Source: Cyclobacteriaceae bacterium (GTDB lineage: Bacteria; Bacteroidota; Bacteroidia; Cytophagales; Cyclobacteriaceae). Taken from it: a stretch of DNA of 41,912 nt. Position 1 is the stretch's first letter. Every line of letters starts with the position of its first letter. The stretch lies in contig JANWWN010000026.1 in the NCBI GenBank assembly GCA_025055435.1, positions 1 through 41,912 on the forward strand. The letters are read 5' to 3'. The notes beneath the pieces are model-generated. The model was not told the DNA's origin, made no database searches, and saw nothing but the letters and a program-made list of their open reading frames with translations. This document shows positions 1 to 7,954 of the stretch, piece by piece. The position numbers and the translations under genes are program-made.

Positions 1-2
1 CT

Positions 3-101
3 AATTACCTAGATGACTTAAATTATAAAGCAACAGGGCATGAGCGGGCCATGCAGCCTCAACTCGGAAACTTTAAACTTCATTTGGAATTATTAAATTG
101 A
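3..101 (+). CDS. C-terminal end of an upstream protein (partial)
   Basis: An open frame enters from the left edge and ends at a TGA at 99-101, giving 32 residues that finish in FKLHLELLN. It sits 12 bases before the next start and on the same strand, so it is probably the 3' end of a gene co-transcribed with the VOC protein. Too little is visible to assign a family, and the frame could be open by chance. Confidence 0.4.
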   Translation, partial: NYLDDLNYKATGHERAMQPQLGNFKLHLELLN

Positions 102-113
102 AACGTCGATTCT

Positions 114-605
114 ATGAACGACTATATTATTCCCGCGCAAACGCGAATCGGACATGTACATTTAAAAGTTTCCGACCTAAAGCGTTCGCTTGACTTCTAT
201 TGTGGCTTACTGGGGTTTGAGTTGGTAACAACCTACGGTTCGCAGGCTGCTTTTATATCAGCCGGCGGCTATCATCATCATATCGGATTAAACACATGGC
301 ACAGTCAGGGTGCGCCGCGTGCACCCCGTGATGGAGTAGGGTTATACCACACGGCTATCTTGTATCCGACCCGGAAGGACCTGGCTGTTGCACTTAAGCG
401 ATTAATCGATGTAAACTATCCGCTTACCGGTGCAGCCGATCATGGTGTGTCGGAAGCCATTTATCTGGATGATCCCGATGGTAATGGAGTGGAACTTTAC
501 TGCGACCGGCCGAAAGAACAATGGCCGCGAAATCCCGACGGATCCATCGTTATGTACACCCGTCATCTAAATATCGAAAATTTACTGGGCGAGCTGCATC
601 ATTGA
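114..605 (+). CDS. VOC-family protein, CatE-like (catechol 2,3-dioxygenase/glyoxalase fold)
   Basis: A 163-residue protein of the vicinal oxygen chelate superfamily, closest by eye to the CatE group. Family features seen are the GHVHLKVSDL start, the paired-domain signature SAGGYHHHIGLNTW (about 49-62), and DHGVSEAIYLDDPDGNGVEL (about 109-128). Likely metal ligands are H14 (or H16), H79 and E127, which is the usual His-His-Glu set. It is half the length of the two-module extradiol dioxygenases, so it may dimerise to form its sites. The substrate cannot be read from sequence: ring-cleaving dioxygenase, glyoxalase and resistance enzymes share this fold. No aromatic-degradation genes lie nearby, so a catechol role is only a label. 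The start is the ATG at 114. Confidence 0.85.
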   Translation: MNDYIIPAQTRIGHVHLKVSDLKRSLDFYCGLLGFELVTTYGSQAAFISAGGYHHHIGLNTWHSQGAPRAPRDGVGLYHTAILYPTRKDLAVALKRLIDVNYPLTGAADHGVSEAIYLDDPDGNGVELYCDRPKEQWPRNPDGSIVMYTRHLNIENLLGELHH

Positions 606-647
606 GTTAAGATGCCTTAATTTATCGGTAACTTTCCGCATTGATTA

Positions 648-1337
648 ATGCGAGTCCTGCTTATTGAAGACGAGCCTTCGGTTTCATCCTTCATCCGTAA
701 GGGTCTGGAGGAAAAGGGTATGCTGGTGGTGCAGGCATTTGACGGAACCACCGGTTTGAATCGGGCACTCCGCGAAAATTTTGATGTGATCATTCTTGAC
801 CTCATCATGCCCGGCCTGAATGGTATGGAGGTATGCCGGAGGTTGCGCGAACAGCGCGGCTACTCCACGCCCGTACTCATGCTGACTGCATTGGGTACCA
901 CGGACGATATCGTTGAGGGACTAAACGCCGGTGCCGATGATTATTTACCCAAACCTTTTAAATTCCGTGAATTGGTTGCACGCCTCCAGGCACTGGTGCG
1001 CCGAAAACAGGAGACTGGCAACCTGCTTAAAGCTGCCGATCTGGTTTTGAACCGCGAAACCAAAGAAGTGTTTCGCAACAACAAGCCGGTAACACTTACA
1101 GCCCGCGAGTACAGGCTGCTGGAGTATCTGCTTATTAACAAGAACCGGGTAGTATCGCGCGCTGATATTCTGGAAAACGTATGGGATGTAAACCACGATC
1201 TGGGAACGAATGTAGTGGATGTGTACATTAACTACCTTCGAAAAAAAATTGACACCGGCTTTTCGCCGGCGTTAATCAAAACCATTGTAGGTATGGGGTA
1301 CGCCCTTAAAGACACTGAACGTGAAACTCAGGCATAA
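648..1337 (+). CDS. OmpR/PhoB-family response regulator
   Basis: A 229-residue two-component response regulator. Residues 1-115 form a receiver domain with the acidic pocket E7-D8, the phosphoacceptor D51 in IILDLIMPG, and the conserved lysine near 101 (YLPKPF). Residues about 130-225 form a winged-helix DNA-binding domain of the OmpR type, including LTAREYRLLEYL and VVDVYINYLRKKID. The kinase gene that follows overlaps its 3' end by 17 bases, so the two are translated together and should form a cognate pair. It resembles the CusR/CopR branch, but the signal and target genes cannot be inferred. The SulP and UspA genes just downstream on the same strand are possible targets only by position. 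Confidence 0.93.
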   Translation: MRVLLIEDEPSVSSFIRKGLEEKGMLVVQAFDGTTGLNRALRENFDVIILDLIMPGLNGMEVCRRLREQRGYSTPVLMLTALGTTDDIVEGLNAGADDYLPKPFKFRELVARLQALVRRKQETGNLLKAADLVLNRETKEVFRNNKPVTLTAREYRLLEYLLINKNRVVSRADILENVWDVNHDLGTNVVDVYINYLRKKIDTGFSPALIKTIVGMGYALKDTERETQA

Positions 1338-2670
1338 ACTGGCGCTCACATTTGGTTTGTTAACCCTTACCATATTAACAGCTTTCGGACTGACGGTATA
1401 TTACTTCGAAAGCGAGCACAGAAAAAGCGAGTTTTTTAACCGGCTGCGCAGCCGTGTAGAAATAACCGAGAAAATGGTATTGGAAAAAAATTCCTTTACC
1501 CCGGAAGCGTATGAAAAAATTCGCGAGCAGTTTTTGAATAAGCTGCCGGAAGAAACGGAAGAAGTTGTGCCCATGACTTCCGGCTGGCACCGGCAACTTA
1601 ATGTATCGTGCCCGGATGACTTTTTGCAAAAGCTGGAGGTAGAAGAAGAGGCTTTTTTTTCGGAGCGTAACCGTCAGGGGGCCGGGCGGGTGTTTCATCT
1701 GGAAGGCGGAAACTATGTTGTGATTATAACGGCTACCGACCAGTCGGGATTGGAGTTGCTCAGCAACCTGAAGCGATTGCTTATTACCGCGTTGGGTATA
1801 GCCGGTCTGCTTACTTTTTTTGCCAGTTACGTTTTTTCAAAAGCCATTCTTCGTCCGGTATCGGATACCATTCGTGAAGCCAACGCCATTAGTGCCAGCA
1901 ACCTCAATTATCGGCTACCGGTGTCTGATAAAGATGATGAACTTGGGCAACTTGCCCTGGCGTTCAACGGTATGCTGGAGCGCATAGAGCAGACCTTTCA
2001 GGCTCAGCGGCGTTTTGTATCCGATGCTTCGCACGAAATTCGCAATCCGTTAACATCCATTTTGGGTGAAGCCGAGCTGGCTTTGGAAAAAGAACGAACC
2101 GCTTCCGAATACCGGCAGGCACTATCCCAGATTTATCAGGAGGCCGACCGGCTTAACCGTCTTGTGAATAGCCTGCTCCAGCTTTCGGCTATAACGGGCT
2201 CATCGGTAGATTTAAGGAAAGAGAGGTTACCTGTATCTGAATTGATTCATGAAGCCATTGGCATTTATTCCCGCCAGCATCCGGAATTTCAGTTTTCTTT
2301 TCATGCTGAACACTCTGCTTTCGTTCAGGTTAACCGCAACCTGATGGTAAATGCGCTGCTTAACCTTTTGGATAATGCCTGGAAATTTTCCGGAGGGTCG
2401 GAGGTAAGGATTTCTTCAGGAATAGCCCCTGAGGATAAACAGATGGTGCGCATCGGCATCTCCGATTCAGGATTAGGCATTCCGGAACAGGATATGCAAC
2501 GGATACGACAACCCTTTTTCCGCTCTGAAAATGTCCGCCAGATTCCCGGCACAGGCATCGGTATTCCGCTTACGATGCGCATTGTTGAACTGCATGGCGG
2601 AAATCTCATCATCGAATCGGTTCTTCATAAGGGAACAACAGCCTCTATATTACTGCCTGCTATCCCATAG
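1321..2670 (+). CDS. sensor histidine kinase (HAMP, HisKA, HATPase_c)
   Basis: A 449-residue membrane kinase that should phosphorylate the regulator encoded just upstream. It has a transmembrane segment at about 7-28, a periplasmic region of about 120 residues with no recognised sensor fold, a second transmembrane segment at about 152-173, and a HAMP linker to about 225. The HisKA domain carries the phosphoacceptor H238 in SDASHEIRNPL. The ATPase domain has the N box (LLNLLDNAWKFS, about 340-352) and the G boxes (DSGLGIP and GTGIGIPL). The start used is GTG at 1321, inside the regulator gene; no ATG fits better because the first transmembrane helix begins at once. The order and architecture match CusS-like kinases of Bacteroidota. 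Confidence 0.92.
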   Translation: MKLRHKLALTFGLLTLTILTAFGLTVYYFESEHRKSEFFNRLRSRVEITEKMVLEKNSFTPEAYEKIREQFLNKLPEETEEVVPMTSGWHRQLNVSCPDDFLQKLEVEEEAFFSERNRQGAGRVFHLEGGNYVVIITATDQSGLELLSNLKRLLITALGIAGLLTFFASYVFSKAILRPVSDTIREANAISASNLNYRLPVSDKDDELGQLALAFNGMLERIEQTFQAQRRFVSDASHEIRNPLTSILGEAELALEKERTASEYRQALSQIYQEADRLNRLVNSLLQLSAITGSSVDLRKERLPVSELIHEAIGIYSRQHPEFQFSFHAEHSAFVQVNRNLMVNALLNLLDNAWKFSGGSEVRISSGIAPEDKQMVRIGISDSGLGIPEQDMQRIRQPFFRSENVRQIPGTGIGIPLTMRIVELHGGNLIIESVLHKGTTASILLPAIP

Positions 2671-2772
2671 CCCTCCGATTGGCTTAATCTTTATTCTAAT
2701 CATTTTCTAATACGGCTTTAAACTCAGACTAATGGCCGGCCTATACATTTAAGGCTCTTCAAGTAGTTTTCT

Positions 2773-4365
2773 ATGGAAAGCAATCGTTTCTCCATGTTCA
2801 GGAATTTCAGGTACGATGTACCCGCCAGCATTGTGGTATTCTTTGTAGCGGTGCCTTTATGTTTAGGTATCGCCCTGGCCAGTGGTGCCCCGCTCTATGC
2901 CGGCCTCATTGCCGGTATTGTTGGCGGTATTGTAGTGGGTGCATTAAGTAACTCTGCGCTGGGAGTAACGGGTCCGGCTGCCGGACTTGCAGTTATTGTG
3001 CTTACCTCTATTCAGCAGTTGGGTAGTTTCGAAGTGTTTCTGGTTGCCGTTGTTTTAGCAGGTATTATGCAGATTGTACTGGGTATGATGGGTGCCGGCA
3101 TCATTGGTTATTACTTTCCGTCATCTGTAATAAAGGGAATGCTCACGGGAATTGGCATCATCATCATTCTCAAACAAATTCCGCATGCGGTCGGGTACGA
3201 TGCCGATTACGAAGGTGACCTGAGTTTTCGTCAGGCCGATGGCTATAATACTTTTTCGGAATTATCGCACATGCTGAATTACATTTCTCCGGCGGCCGTA
3301 TTGGTTGCCGTTGTCTCTTTTTCCATTCTGCTTTTGTGGGAGCTTTATCTGGTAAAAAAACATAACCTCTTCAAACTGATTCAGGGTCCGCTGGTTGCCG
3401 TTATTTTCGGTATTGCTTACGAAGTTGTAACCAGGAAATATTTTCCGGCATGGTCGCTGGATGTTGAGCACCTCGTTTCGGTTCCTGTTGCAGGGTCGTT
3501 TAGCTCTTTCATCAGCAATTTCATGTTTCCAAAATGGTCGGCCATCGCAAATCCCGATGTTTGGGTGGTGGCTGTTACGCTTGCCATTGTGGCGAGCCTT
3601 GAAACGCTGTTGTCGGTTGAAGCAACTGACCGGCTTGATCCGTTTGGCCGGAAAACCGATACCAACCGCGAACTGTTTGCCCAAGGTGCGGGTAATCTGA
3701 TTTCGGGTTTAATAGGCGGCCTGCCGGTTACCCAGGTTATTGTCAGAAGTTCAGCCAACATTCAGTCGGGCGCGCGTACCCGCATGTCCACCATTTTACA
3801 TGGCATGCTTTTACTTGTGAGTGTCGTTGCGATACCTCATATTCTCAATTTGATTCCGTTGGCGGTGCTTGCAACCGTTCTTTTTGTTGTTGGGTACAAG
3901 TTGGCAAAGCCGGAGTTGTTCAGGCAAATGTACCGGTTGGGTTATTCGCAATTCCTTCCTTTTATAGCAACTATACTGGGTGTTGTTTTTACTGATTTAC
4001 TGAAAGGTATTGCCATAGGATTGGGTGTGGCAGTGATGGTTATTTTGCGGAACAGCTATCGCAATTCGCATGCGCTGCAAAAAGAGCCGGCTAACGGCAA
4101 AAAAATACGTATCGTGTTGGCAGAAGAAGTGATCTTTCTGAATAAGGCAGCCATTGCCCGCGAATTAAATGCAGTGCCCGAAGGCAGTCATGTGGTTATC
4201 GATATGTCGAAAACCCTTTTCATCGATCATGACGTAAAAGAGCTGATTGACAAATTTGTAGCTCAGGCAGCTGAAAAGGGTATTCATGTTGAGCTGAATT
4301 CGATGGTATCTGCAGAGGTTAATCGAACCGACTCCGAAAGAAGGAAGTTTGAAAAGGTAGCTTAA
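2773..4365 (+). CDS. SulP-family inorganic anion transporter with STAS domain
   Basis: A 530-residue inner-membrane transporter of the SulP (SLC26) family. Roughly the first 430 residues are strongly hydrophobic and contain the family signature SALGVTGPAAGLAV near 60-73 and the conserved ETLLSVEATDRLDP near 276-289. The last 100 residues form a cytoplasmic STAS domain (VVIDMSKTLFIDHDVKELID). Members carry sulfate, bicarbonate or other anions. In many bacteria this shorter subtype lies beside a carbonic anhydrase gene and is thought to move bicarbonate; no carbonic anhydrase is present here. It is followed after one base by a UspA gene, so the two form a unit ended by the terminator at 5181. 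The start is the ATG at 2773. Confidence 0.92.
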   Translation: MESNRFSMFRNFRYDVPASIVVFFVAVPLCLGIALASGAPLYAGLIAGIVGGIVVGALSNSALGVTGPAAGLAVIVLTSIQQLGSFEVFLVAVVLAGIMQIVLGMMGAGIIGYYFPSSVIKGMLTGIGIIIILKQIPHAVGYDADYEGDLSFRQADGYNTFSELSHMLNYISPAAVLVAVVSFSILLLWELYLVKKHNLFKLIQGPLVAVIFGIAYEVVTRKYFPAWSLDVEHLVSVPVAGSFSSFISNFMFPKWSAIANPDVWVVAVTLAIVASLETLLSVEATDRLDPFGRKTDTNRELFAQGAGNLISGLIGGLPVTQVIVRSSANIQSGARTRMSTILHGMLLLVSVVAIPHILNLIPLAVLATVLFVVGYKLAKPELFRQMYRLGYSQFLPFIATILGVVFTDLLKGIAIGLGVAVMVILRNSYRNSHALQKEPANGKKIRIVLAEEVIFLNKAAIARELNAVPEGSHVVIDMSKTLFIDHDVKELIDKFVAQAAEKGIHVELNSMVSAEVNRTDSERRKFEKVA

Positions 4366-4366
4366 G

Positions 4367-5167
4367 ATGAGGTCTGAGGGGTTACATTATCTGATACCCA
4401 TTGATTTTTCTGACGCAGCTTACCAGGCTGCTCAATACGTATTATATCTGGCCCGTAAAGCGGGGGGAAAAATCACCCTGCTCCATGTGCTGGAACCACA
4501 AAATATTTCATCTGCCCATAATCCGATAACGATTTCGGAGATGCTGAGGCGCTCGGAAAGAGCAACACTTAAAAAACTGAAAGGATTGCAGGACATTATC
4601 AAAACCTGTGGTATTGAAGTACACACCGAAATGATATACGGTACGTTTCCGGAAAGTCTGATACAGGCTATACTCCGGCTTCATCCTGATGTAACGGTTA
4701 TCGGCAGGAAATCAGCGGCCAATTCTCAGCTTATCCATGAAGTATTGCAACATACTGCCGCTCATTTGCTGGTTGTTCCGCATGCAGCCAATCCGGAAGT
4801 TCCTCACCGTGCACTGGTTGCTGCTGACTTATCGGACACCTCATCGGGTTTCGATATGCTGGTACGTTTTCTGGTAACTATGGAGCAGGACCTGGCCCTT
4901 GTTCATATAGCCGACTTTGCACCTCCGGAAGCACTTCAGGAAAAAGTAAAGCGCATCCGTAAAAAATTTGGCATTGACGCTCGCCTGATACCGAATCGCA
5001 AACCGATTCGTCCGCAGGATATATTACTCGCATTGAAGCGCAGCCCGGCCGACTGGCTGTGTCTGGTTCGGAAGAAAAGAAATTTTTTAACACGGATATT
5101 CGAAGGTATCCGACAGGAAGAGCTTACTACTCAGGCTGAAGTACCCGTGTTGGTTATCAGGGAGTAG
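4367..5167 (+). CDS. universal stress protein, two UspA domains
   Basis: A 266-residue cytoplasmic protein with two UspA-like domains. The first (about 5-138) begins LIPIDFSDAAYQAAQYVLYLA and ends TAAHLLVVPHAA; the second (about 148-265) begins RALVAADLSDTSSGFDMLV and ends AEVPVLVIRE. The nucleotide-binding G-x(2)-G-x(9)-G-S/T motif is not clear in either half, so ATP binding is doubtful. It starts one base after the SulP stop codon, so translation is likely coupled, and a regulatory link between the stress protein and the transporter is plausible but unproven. A strong hairpin terminator follows. Confidence 0.88.
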   Translation: MRSEGLHYLIPIDFSDAAYQAAQYVLYLARKAGGKITLLHVLEPQNISSAHNPITISEMLRRSERATLKKLKGLQDIIKTCGIEVHTEMIYGTFPESLIQAILRLHPDVTVIGRKSAANSQLIHEVLQHTAAHLLVVPHAANPEVPHRALVAADLSDTSSGFDMLVRFLVTMEQDLALVHIADFAPPEALQEKVKRIRKKFGIDARLIPNRKPIRPQDILLALKRSPADWLCLVRKKRNFLTRIFEGIRQEELTTQAEVPVLVIRE

Positions 5168-5180
5168 TTGGTTTAGGTTA

Positions 5181-5206
5181 GCACCGGGCCCGTCCCGGTG
5201 CTTTTT
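5181..5206 (+). terminator. Rho-independent terminator after the SulP-UspA unit
   Basis: A perfect 8-bp stem (GCACCGGG at 5181-5188, CCCGGTGC at 5194-5201) with a 5-base loop is followed by five T residues. It lies 13 bases after the UspA stop. It touches the end of the opposing hydrolase gene, for which it could also act, but no T run is present in that direction. Confidence 0.82.
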
Positions 5207-5975
5207 ATTTGCGCGGCCTTTTAAAACTGAATAGCCATTTTAGTAGTTCAGGCTCGTTGAGGGCGGGTGTCCAGCTGTCGTGGCCGGTATCTTTATATTC
5301 GGTGTAACGCGGGTGCCCTCCGGCATTTTGCAAAGCGGATATGAGCTCCCTGCTTTTTTCTGCCGGAACAACCGGGTCTTTATCTCCATGAAAAGCCCAT
5401 ACCGGGATGTCTTTCATGGCTGGTATCAGTTCACGGTTTCCCCAGCCGCATATCGGCACACCTGCCGCAAAGCGGTCCGGGTAGCGGGTTAACAAATACC
5501 AGGTTCCGTTACCACCCATGGAGAGTCCCATAAGATAAATCCGGCTGACGTCGATAGGATAAGATTTAACCAAATCGTCTGCCAGCCGAATTACCAAGTC
5601 GGCCGGTGAAGCGGGTTTATCGCTCCAGTTTTGCGGAGCCCACCACTTCTGTGGCGGGCATTGTGGAACCAGTACAAAAGCAGGGAATTTTTTTCGGTTA
5701 TACGGATTAAGAAATAAATCAGTGATATACTTCAGGTTGGCTTCATTATCCCGCCCACGTTCTCCTGCGCCATGAAGAAAGATAATCAGCGGGTATTTTT
5801 TTCCTGATTTCGCCTTTTCCGGTTGCAGCAACCGGTAGGGAAGGGTGTCGTTTCCGGAAATAAAAATCTGTTTAACGAATTCCGGATAACTGTTCTGGCT
5901 GAATGCCTTCACGCCTGCTGAAACCATAAACATTAGGCTCAGAAATGGTATAGTAACTATCTTGCAGTTGAACAT
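5205..5975 (-). CDS. secreted alpha/beta hydrolase (prolyl-oligopeptidase/PHB-depolymerase-like esterase)
   Basis: From the ATG at 5975 this is a 256-residue protein with a signal peptide (about 1-26, ending VKAFSQ), so probably periplasmic or secreted. It is a single alpha/beta hydrolase domain: LIIFLHGAGERG supplies the oxyanion loop, the nucleophile elbow GLSMGG puts the catalytic serine near residue 152, the acid is in GDKDPVVP near 200, and the base is in TGHDSW near 232. The layout is that of the esterase/peptidase group found with PHB depolymerases and feruloyl esterases. The reading frame runs back to 6047, but the residues before 5975 do not look like a signal peptide and overlap the opposite gene, so the inner start is preferred. 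Another in-frame ATG is at 5993. The substrate is unknown. Confidence 0.85.
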   Translation of the reverse strand: MFNCKIVTIPFLSLMFMVSAGVKAFSQNSYPEFVKQIFISGNDTLPYRLLQPEKAKSGKKYPLIIFLHGAGERGRDNEANLKYITDLFLNPYNRKKFPAFVLVPQCPPQKWWAPQNWSDKPASPADLVIRLADDLVKSYPIDVSRIYLMGLSMGGNGTWYLLTRYPDRFAAGVPICGWGNRELIPAMKDIPVWAFHGDKDPVVPAEKSRELISALQNAGGHPRYTEYKDTGHDSWTPALNEPELLKWLFSFKRPRK

Positions 5976-6627
5976 GGGTTTCAAAATAAACATCTTAAAC
6001 GAAGTACTTGAATTATTTCCACAGAAGGTGATAATGTGGCACAGCAAACGTATGCTGGTCGTGGCCGATGTTCATTTGGGTAAGATAAACCATTTCAGAA
6101 AAAACGGCATACCGGTGCCGGCACGGGCAGGAAGACAAAATATTGAAGCGCTGGTATCAATCCTTGACTTCCTTCAGCCTCGTCGCGTACTATTTCTTGG
6201 TGACTTATTTCACAGCCGATTCAACAGCGACTGGGAGGCTGTTCTTCAGGTTATTCGTCATTATGAGTCTGTTTCCTTCGAACTGGTTGAGGGAAATCAC
6301 GATGTACTGGAGAAGGTTCATTACGAACAATCGGGTTTAAAACTGCACGGTGCTTATTTGGAAGAAAGTCCGTTTTTGTTCACACACCAACCAATGGAGG
6401 CAGTACCTGAAGGTAAGTTTAATATTGCCGGCCATCTCCACCCCGGGTTATTTCTTCAAGGCAAGGGAAAACAGGGAATAAAACTGCCGTGTTTTCACTT
6501 CTCAGCTCAGCGCGCCGTTTGTCCTGCCTTTGGCGGATTTACCGGTCTGTCGTCCGTCCGGCCGATGAACGGAGACCGCCTGTTTGTTATAGCTGACAGC
6601 GAAGTTGTGGAGGTATCTGCAAAATGA
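5974..6627 (+). CDS. pdeM: PdeM-like calcineurin-type phosphoesterase
   Basis: A 217-residue metallophosphoesterase that resembles the 'ligase-associated DNA damage response endonuclease' PdeM. The metal-binding blocks are in order: VVADVHLGK (D and H), LGDLFHSRFNSDW, VEGNHDV, and GHLHPG. The N-terminal LELFPQKVIMW and the KNGIPVP stretch are typical of PdeM and support the ATG at 5974 rather than the TTG at 5962 or the later ATG at 6034. Elsewhere PdeM genes often lie beside an ATP-dependent DNA ligase, an Lhr-like helicase and an exonuclease; none is in this window, so the repair role rests on similarity alone. Its ATG overlaps the ATG of the opposite hydrolase, and its stop overlaps the next start (ATGA). 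Confidence 0.82.
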   Translation: MGFKINILNEVLELFPQKVIMWHSKRMLVVADVHLGKINHFRKNGIPVPARAGRQNIEALVSILDFLQPRRVLFLGDLFHSRFNSDWEAVLQVIRHYESVSFELVEGNHDVLEKVHYEQSGLKLHGAYLEESPFLFTHQPMEAVPEGKFNIAGHLHPGLFLQGKGKQGIKLPCFHFSAQRAVCPAFGGFTGLSSVRPMNGDRLFVIADSEVVEVSAK

Positions 6628-7952
6628 CGCGATTCATCCTCTGCCTATCCTGCTTAACAACGGTTTGTGCTCATGCACAGGATACCACCCGACTGTCGTT
6701 GATGTTCATAGGCGATATCATGCAGCATGATTCGCAAATACAATCGGCCTTTAATACGAAAACCGGCAGATACGATTACGACACCTGTTTTTATTTTATC
6801 CGAAAATATTTTCGCGCAGCCGATTTAACCATAGGTAATCTGGAACTTACCCTCGGCGGAAAACCCTATAAAGGATATCCGCAGTTCAGTGCACCTGATC
6901 AGCTGGCCATCGCACTGAAACAGGCAGGTGTTGACCTGCTGGTTACAGCCAACAACCATAGCCTGGACCGCAGACGCAAAGGACTGGAACGAACCATTCA
7001 TGTACTCGACAGCATGGGTGTGCTGCACACGGGCACTTTCCGCGATACGGTTGAGCGACTTAATGATTATCCGCTTCTAATTTCAAAGAACGGGGTGTCG
7101 CTCGCTTTGCTGAATTATACCTATGGCACCAACGGCATACCGGTTACCCGGCCTAATGTAGTTAACCTGATTGACACAACCGTTATTGCCCGCGATTTAT
7201 CACGGGCACGTGAACTACAACCTGATGTGATTGTAGTTTTTATGCACTGGGGAGATGAATATCAGTCACAGCCCAACTCCGTTCAGAAATCACTGGCTGA
7301 GTTTTGTTTTAACCATGGGGCCATGTTGGTGGTGGGTGCACATCCGCATGTATTACAGCCCATGTACTGGTATCGCGATAGGAACAGGCTGGTGGCTTAT
7401 TCGTTGGGCAACTTTATTTCAGGTCAGCGCGACCATCCGCGCGATGGTGCAGCCTCATTGCTTGTGGATATTGTAAAGGTCTATGAGTCTGATTCGGTTT
7501 TCACGCAGATTGCCGATGCCCGCCATATACTACATTGGGTTTACCGAACACCTCTGCCCAACAGGAAATTTCTGGTTTTACCCGTTCCAGATTTTGAAAA
7601 AGACACCACCGGTTTTATCACAGATGAACTTTCGCGTCAGGCTTTTCATAAATTTATAAACGCATCGCGTAAGTTGCTTTCTACTGGAAAAAATTTAATC
7701 AGCGAACTGCGGGAACCGATGCCCGATGCTGTGCCGCGATACAAGGTAGTGTGGCGCGTTAATAAAGAACGGGAAGGTGATGTGGGTAAGGTAATGGCAA
7801 ATTATGATCGGTTTGGATTGAATAAATATGTTGCAGATGATCAAACCGTTGTTTTTGAAGCAGGTGATTTTCGTAATTTCCGTCAGGCCAGTCAGTTTGC
7901 CGATTCCATTCGCAAAATATTTCCGGATGCTGAAGTCATCACGTTCTATTGA
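6624..7952 (+). CDS. CapA-family protein with a SPOR-like C-terminus
   Basis: A 442-residue secreted protein (signal peptide about 1-18, ending AHAQ). Residues about 22-290 match the CapA/PGA_cap family, a metallophosphatase-like fold: LMFIGDIMQHD, LTIGNLELTLGG, LLVTANNHSLDR, VVFMHWGDEY, VVGAHPHVLQP and YSLGNFIS. The last ~75 residues (from YKVVWRVNK) have the pattern of a SPOR-like repeat (VVFEAGDFRNFRQASQFADS, ending in VITFY), which in other proteins binds peptidoglycan. CapA is tied to poly-gamma-glutamate capsule export in Bacillus, but no capB, capC or pgs genes are here, so that role should not be assumed. It overlaps pdeM by four bases and ends two bases before the converging gene. 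Confidence 0.82.
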   Translation: MTRFILCLSCLTTVCAHAQDTTRLSLMFIGDIMQHDSQIQSAFNTKTGRYDYDTCFYFIRKYFRAADLTIGNLELTLGGKPYKGYPQFSAPDQLAIALKQAGVDLLVTANNHSLDRRRKGLERTIHVLDSMGVLHTGTFRDTVERLNDYPLLISKNGVSLALLNYTYGTNGIPVTRPNVVNLIDTTVIARDLSRARELQPDVIVVFMHWGDEYQSQPNSVQKSLAEFCFNHGAMLVVGAHPHVLQPMYWYRDRNRLVAYSLGNFISGQRDHPRDGAASLLVDIVKVYESDSVFTQIADARHILHWVYRTPLPNRKFLVLPVPDFEKDTTGFITDELSRQAFHKFINASRKLLSTGKNLISELREPMPDAVPRYKVVWRVNKEREGDVGKVMANYDRFGLNKYVADDQTVVFEAGDFRNFRQASQFADSIRKIFPDAEVITFY

Positions 7953-7954
7953 AA

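Noticed and set aside
629-636. TAACTTTC before the response regulator gene as a -7 box
   Set aside because: One mismatch to TAnnTTTG and a 24-base spacer to the nearest TTG; too weak to report.
6624-7952. Poly-gamma-glutamate capsule locus
   Set aside because: Only a CapA-like protein is present; no ligase or export genes accompany it.
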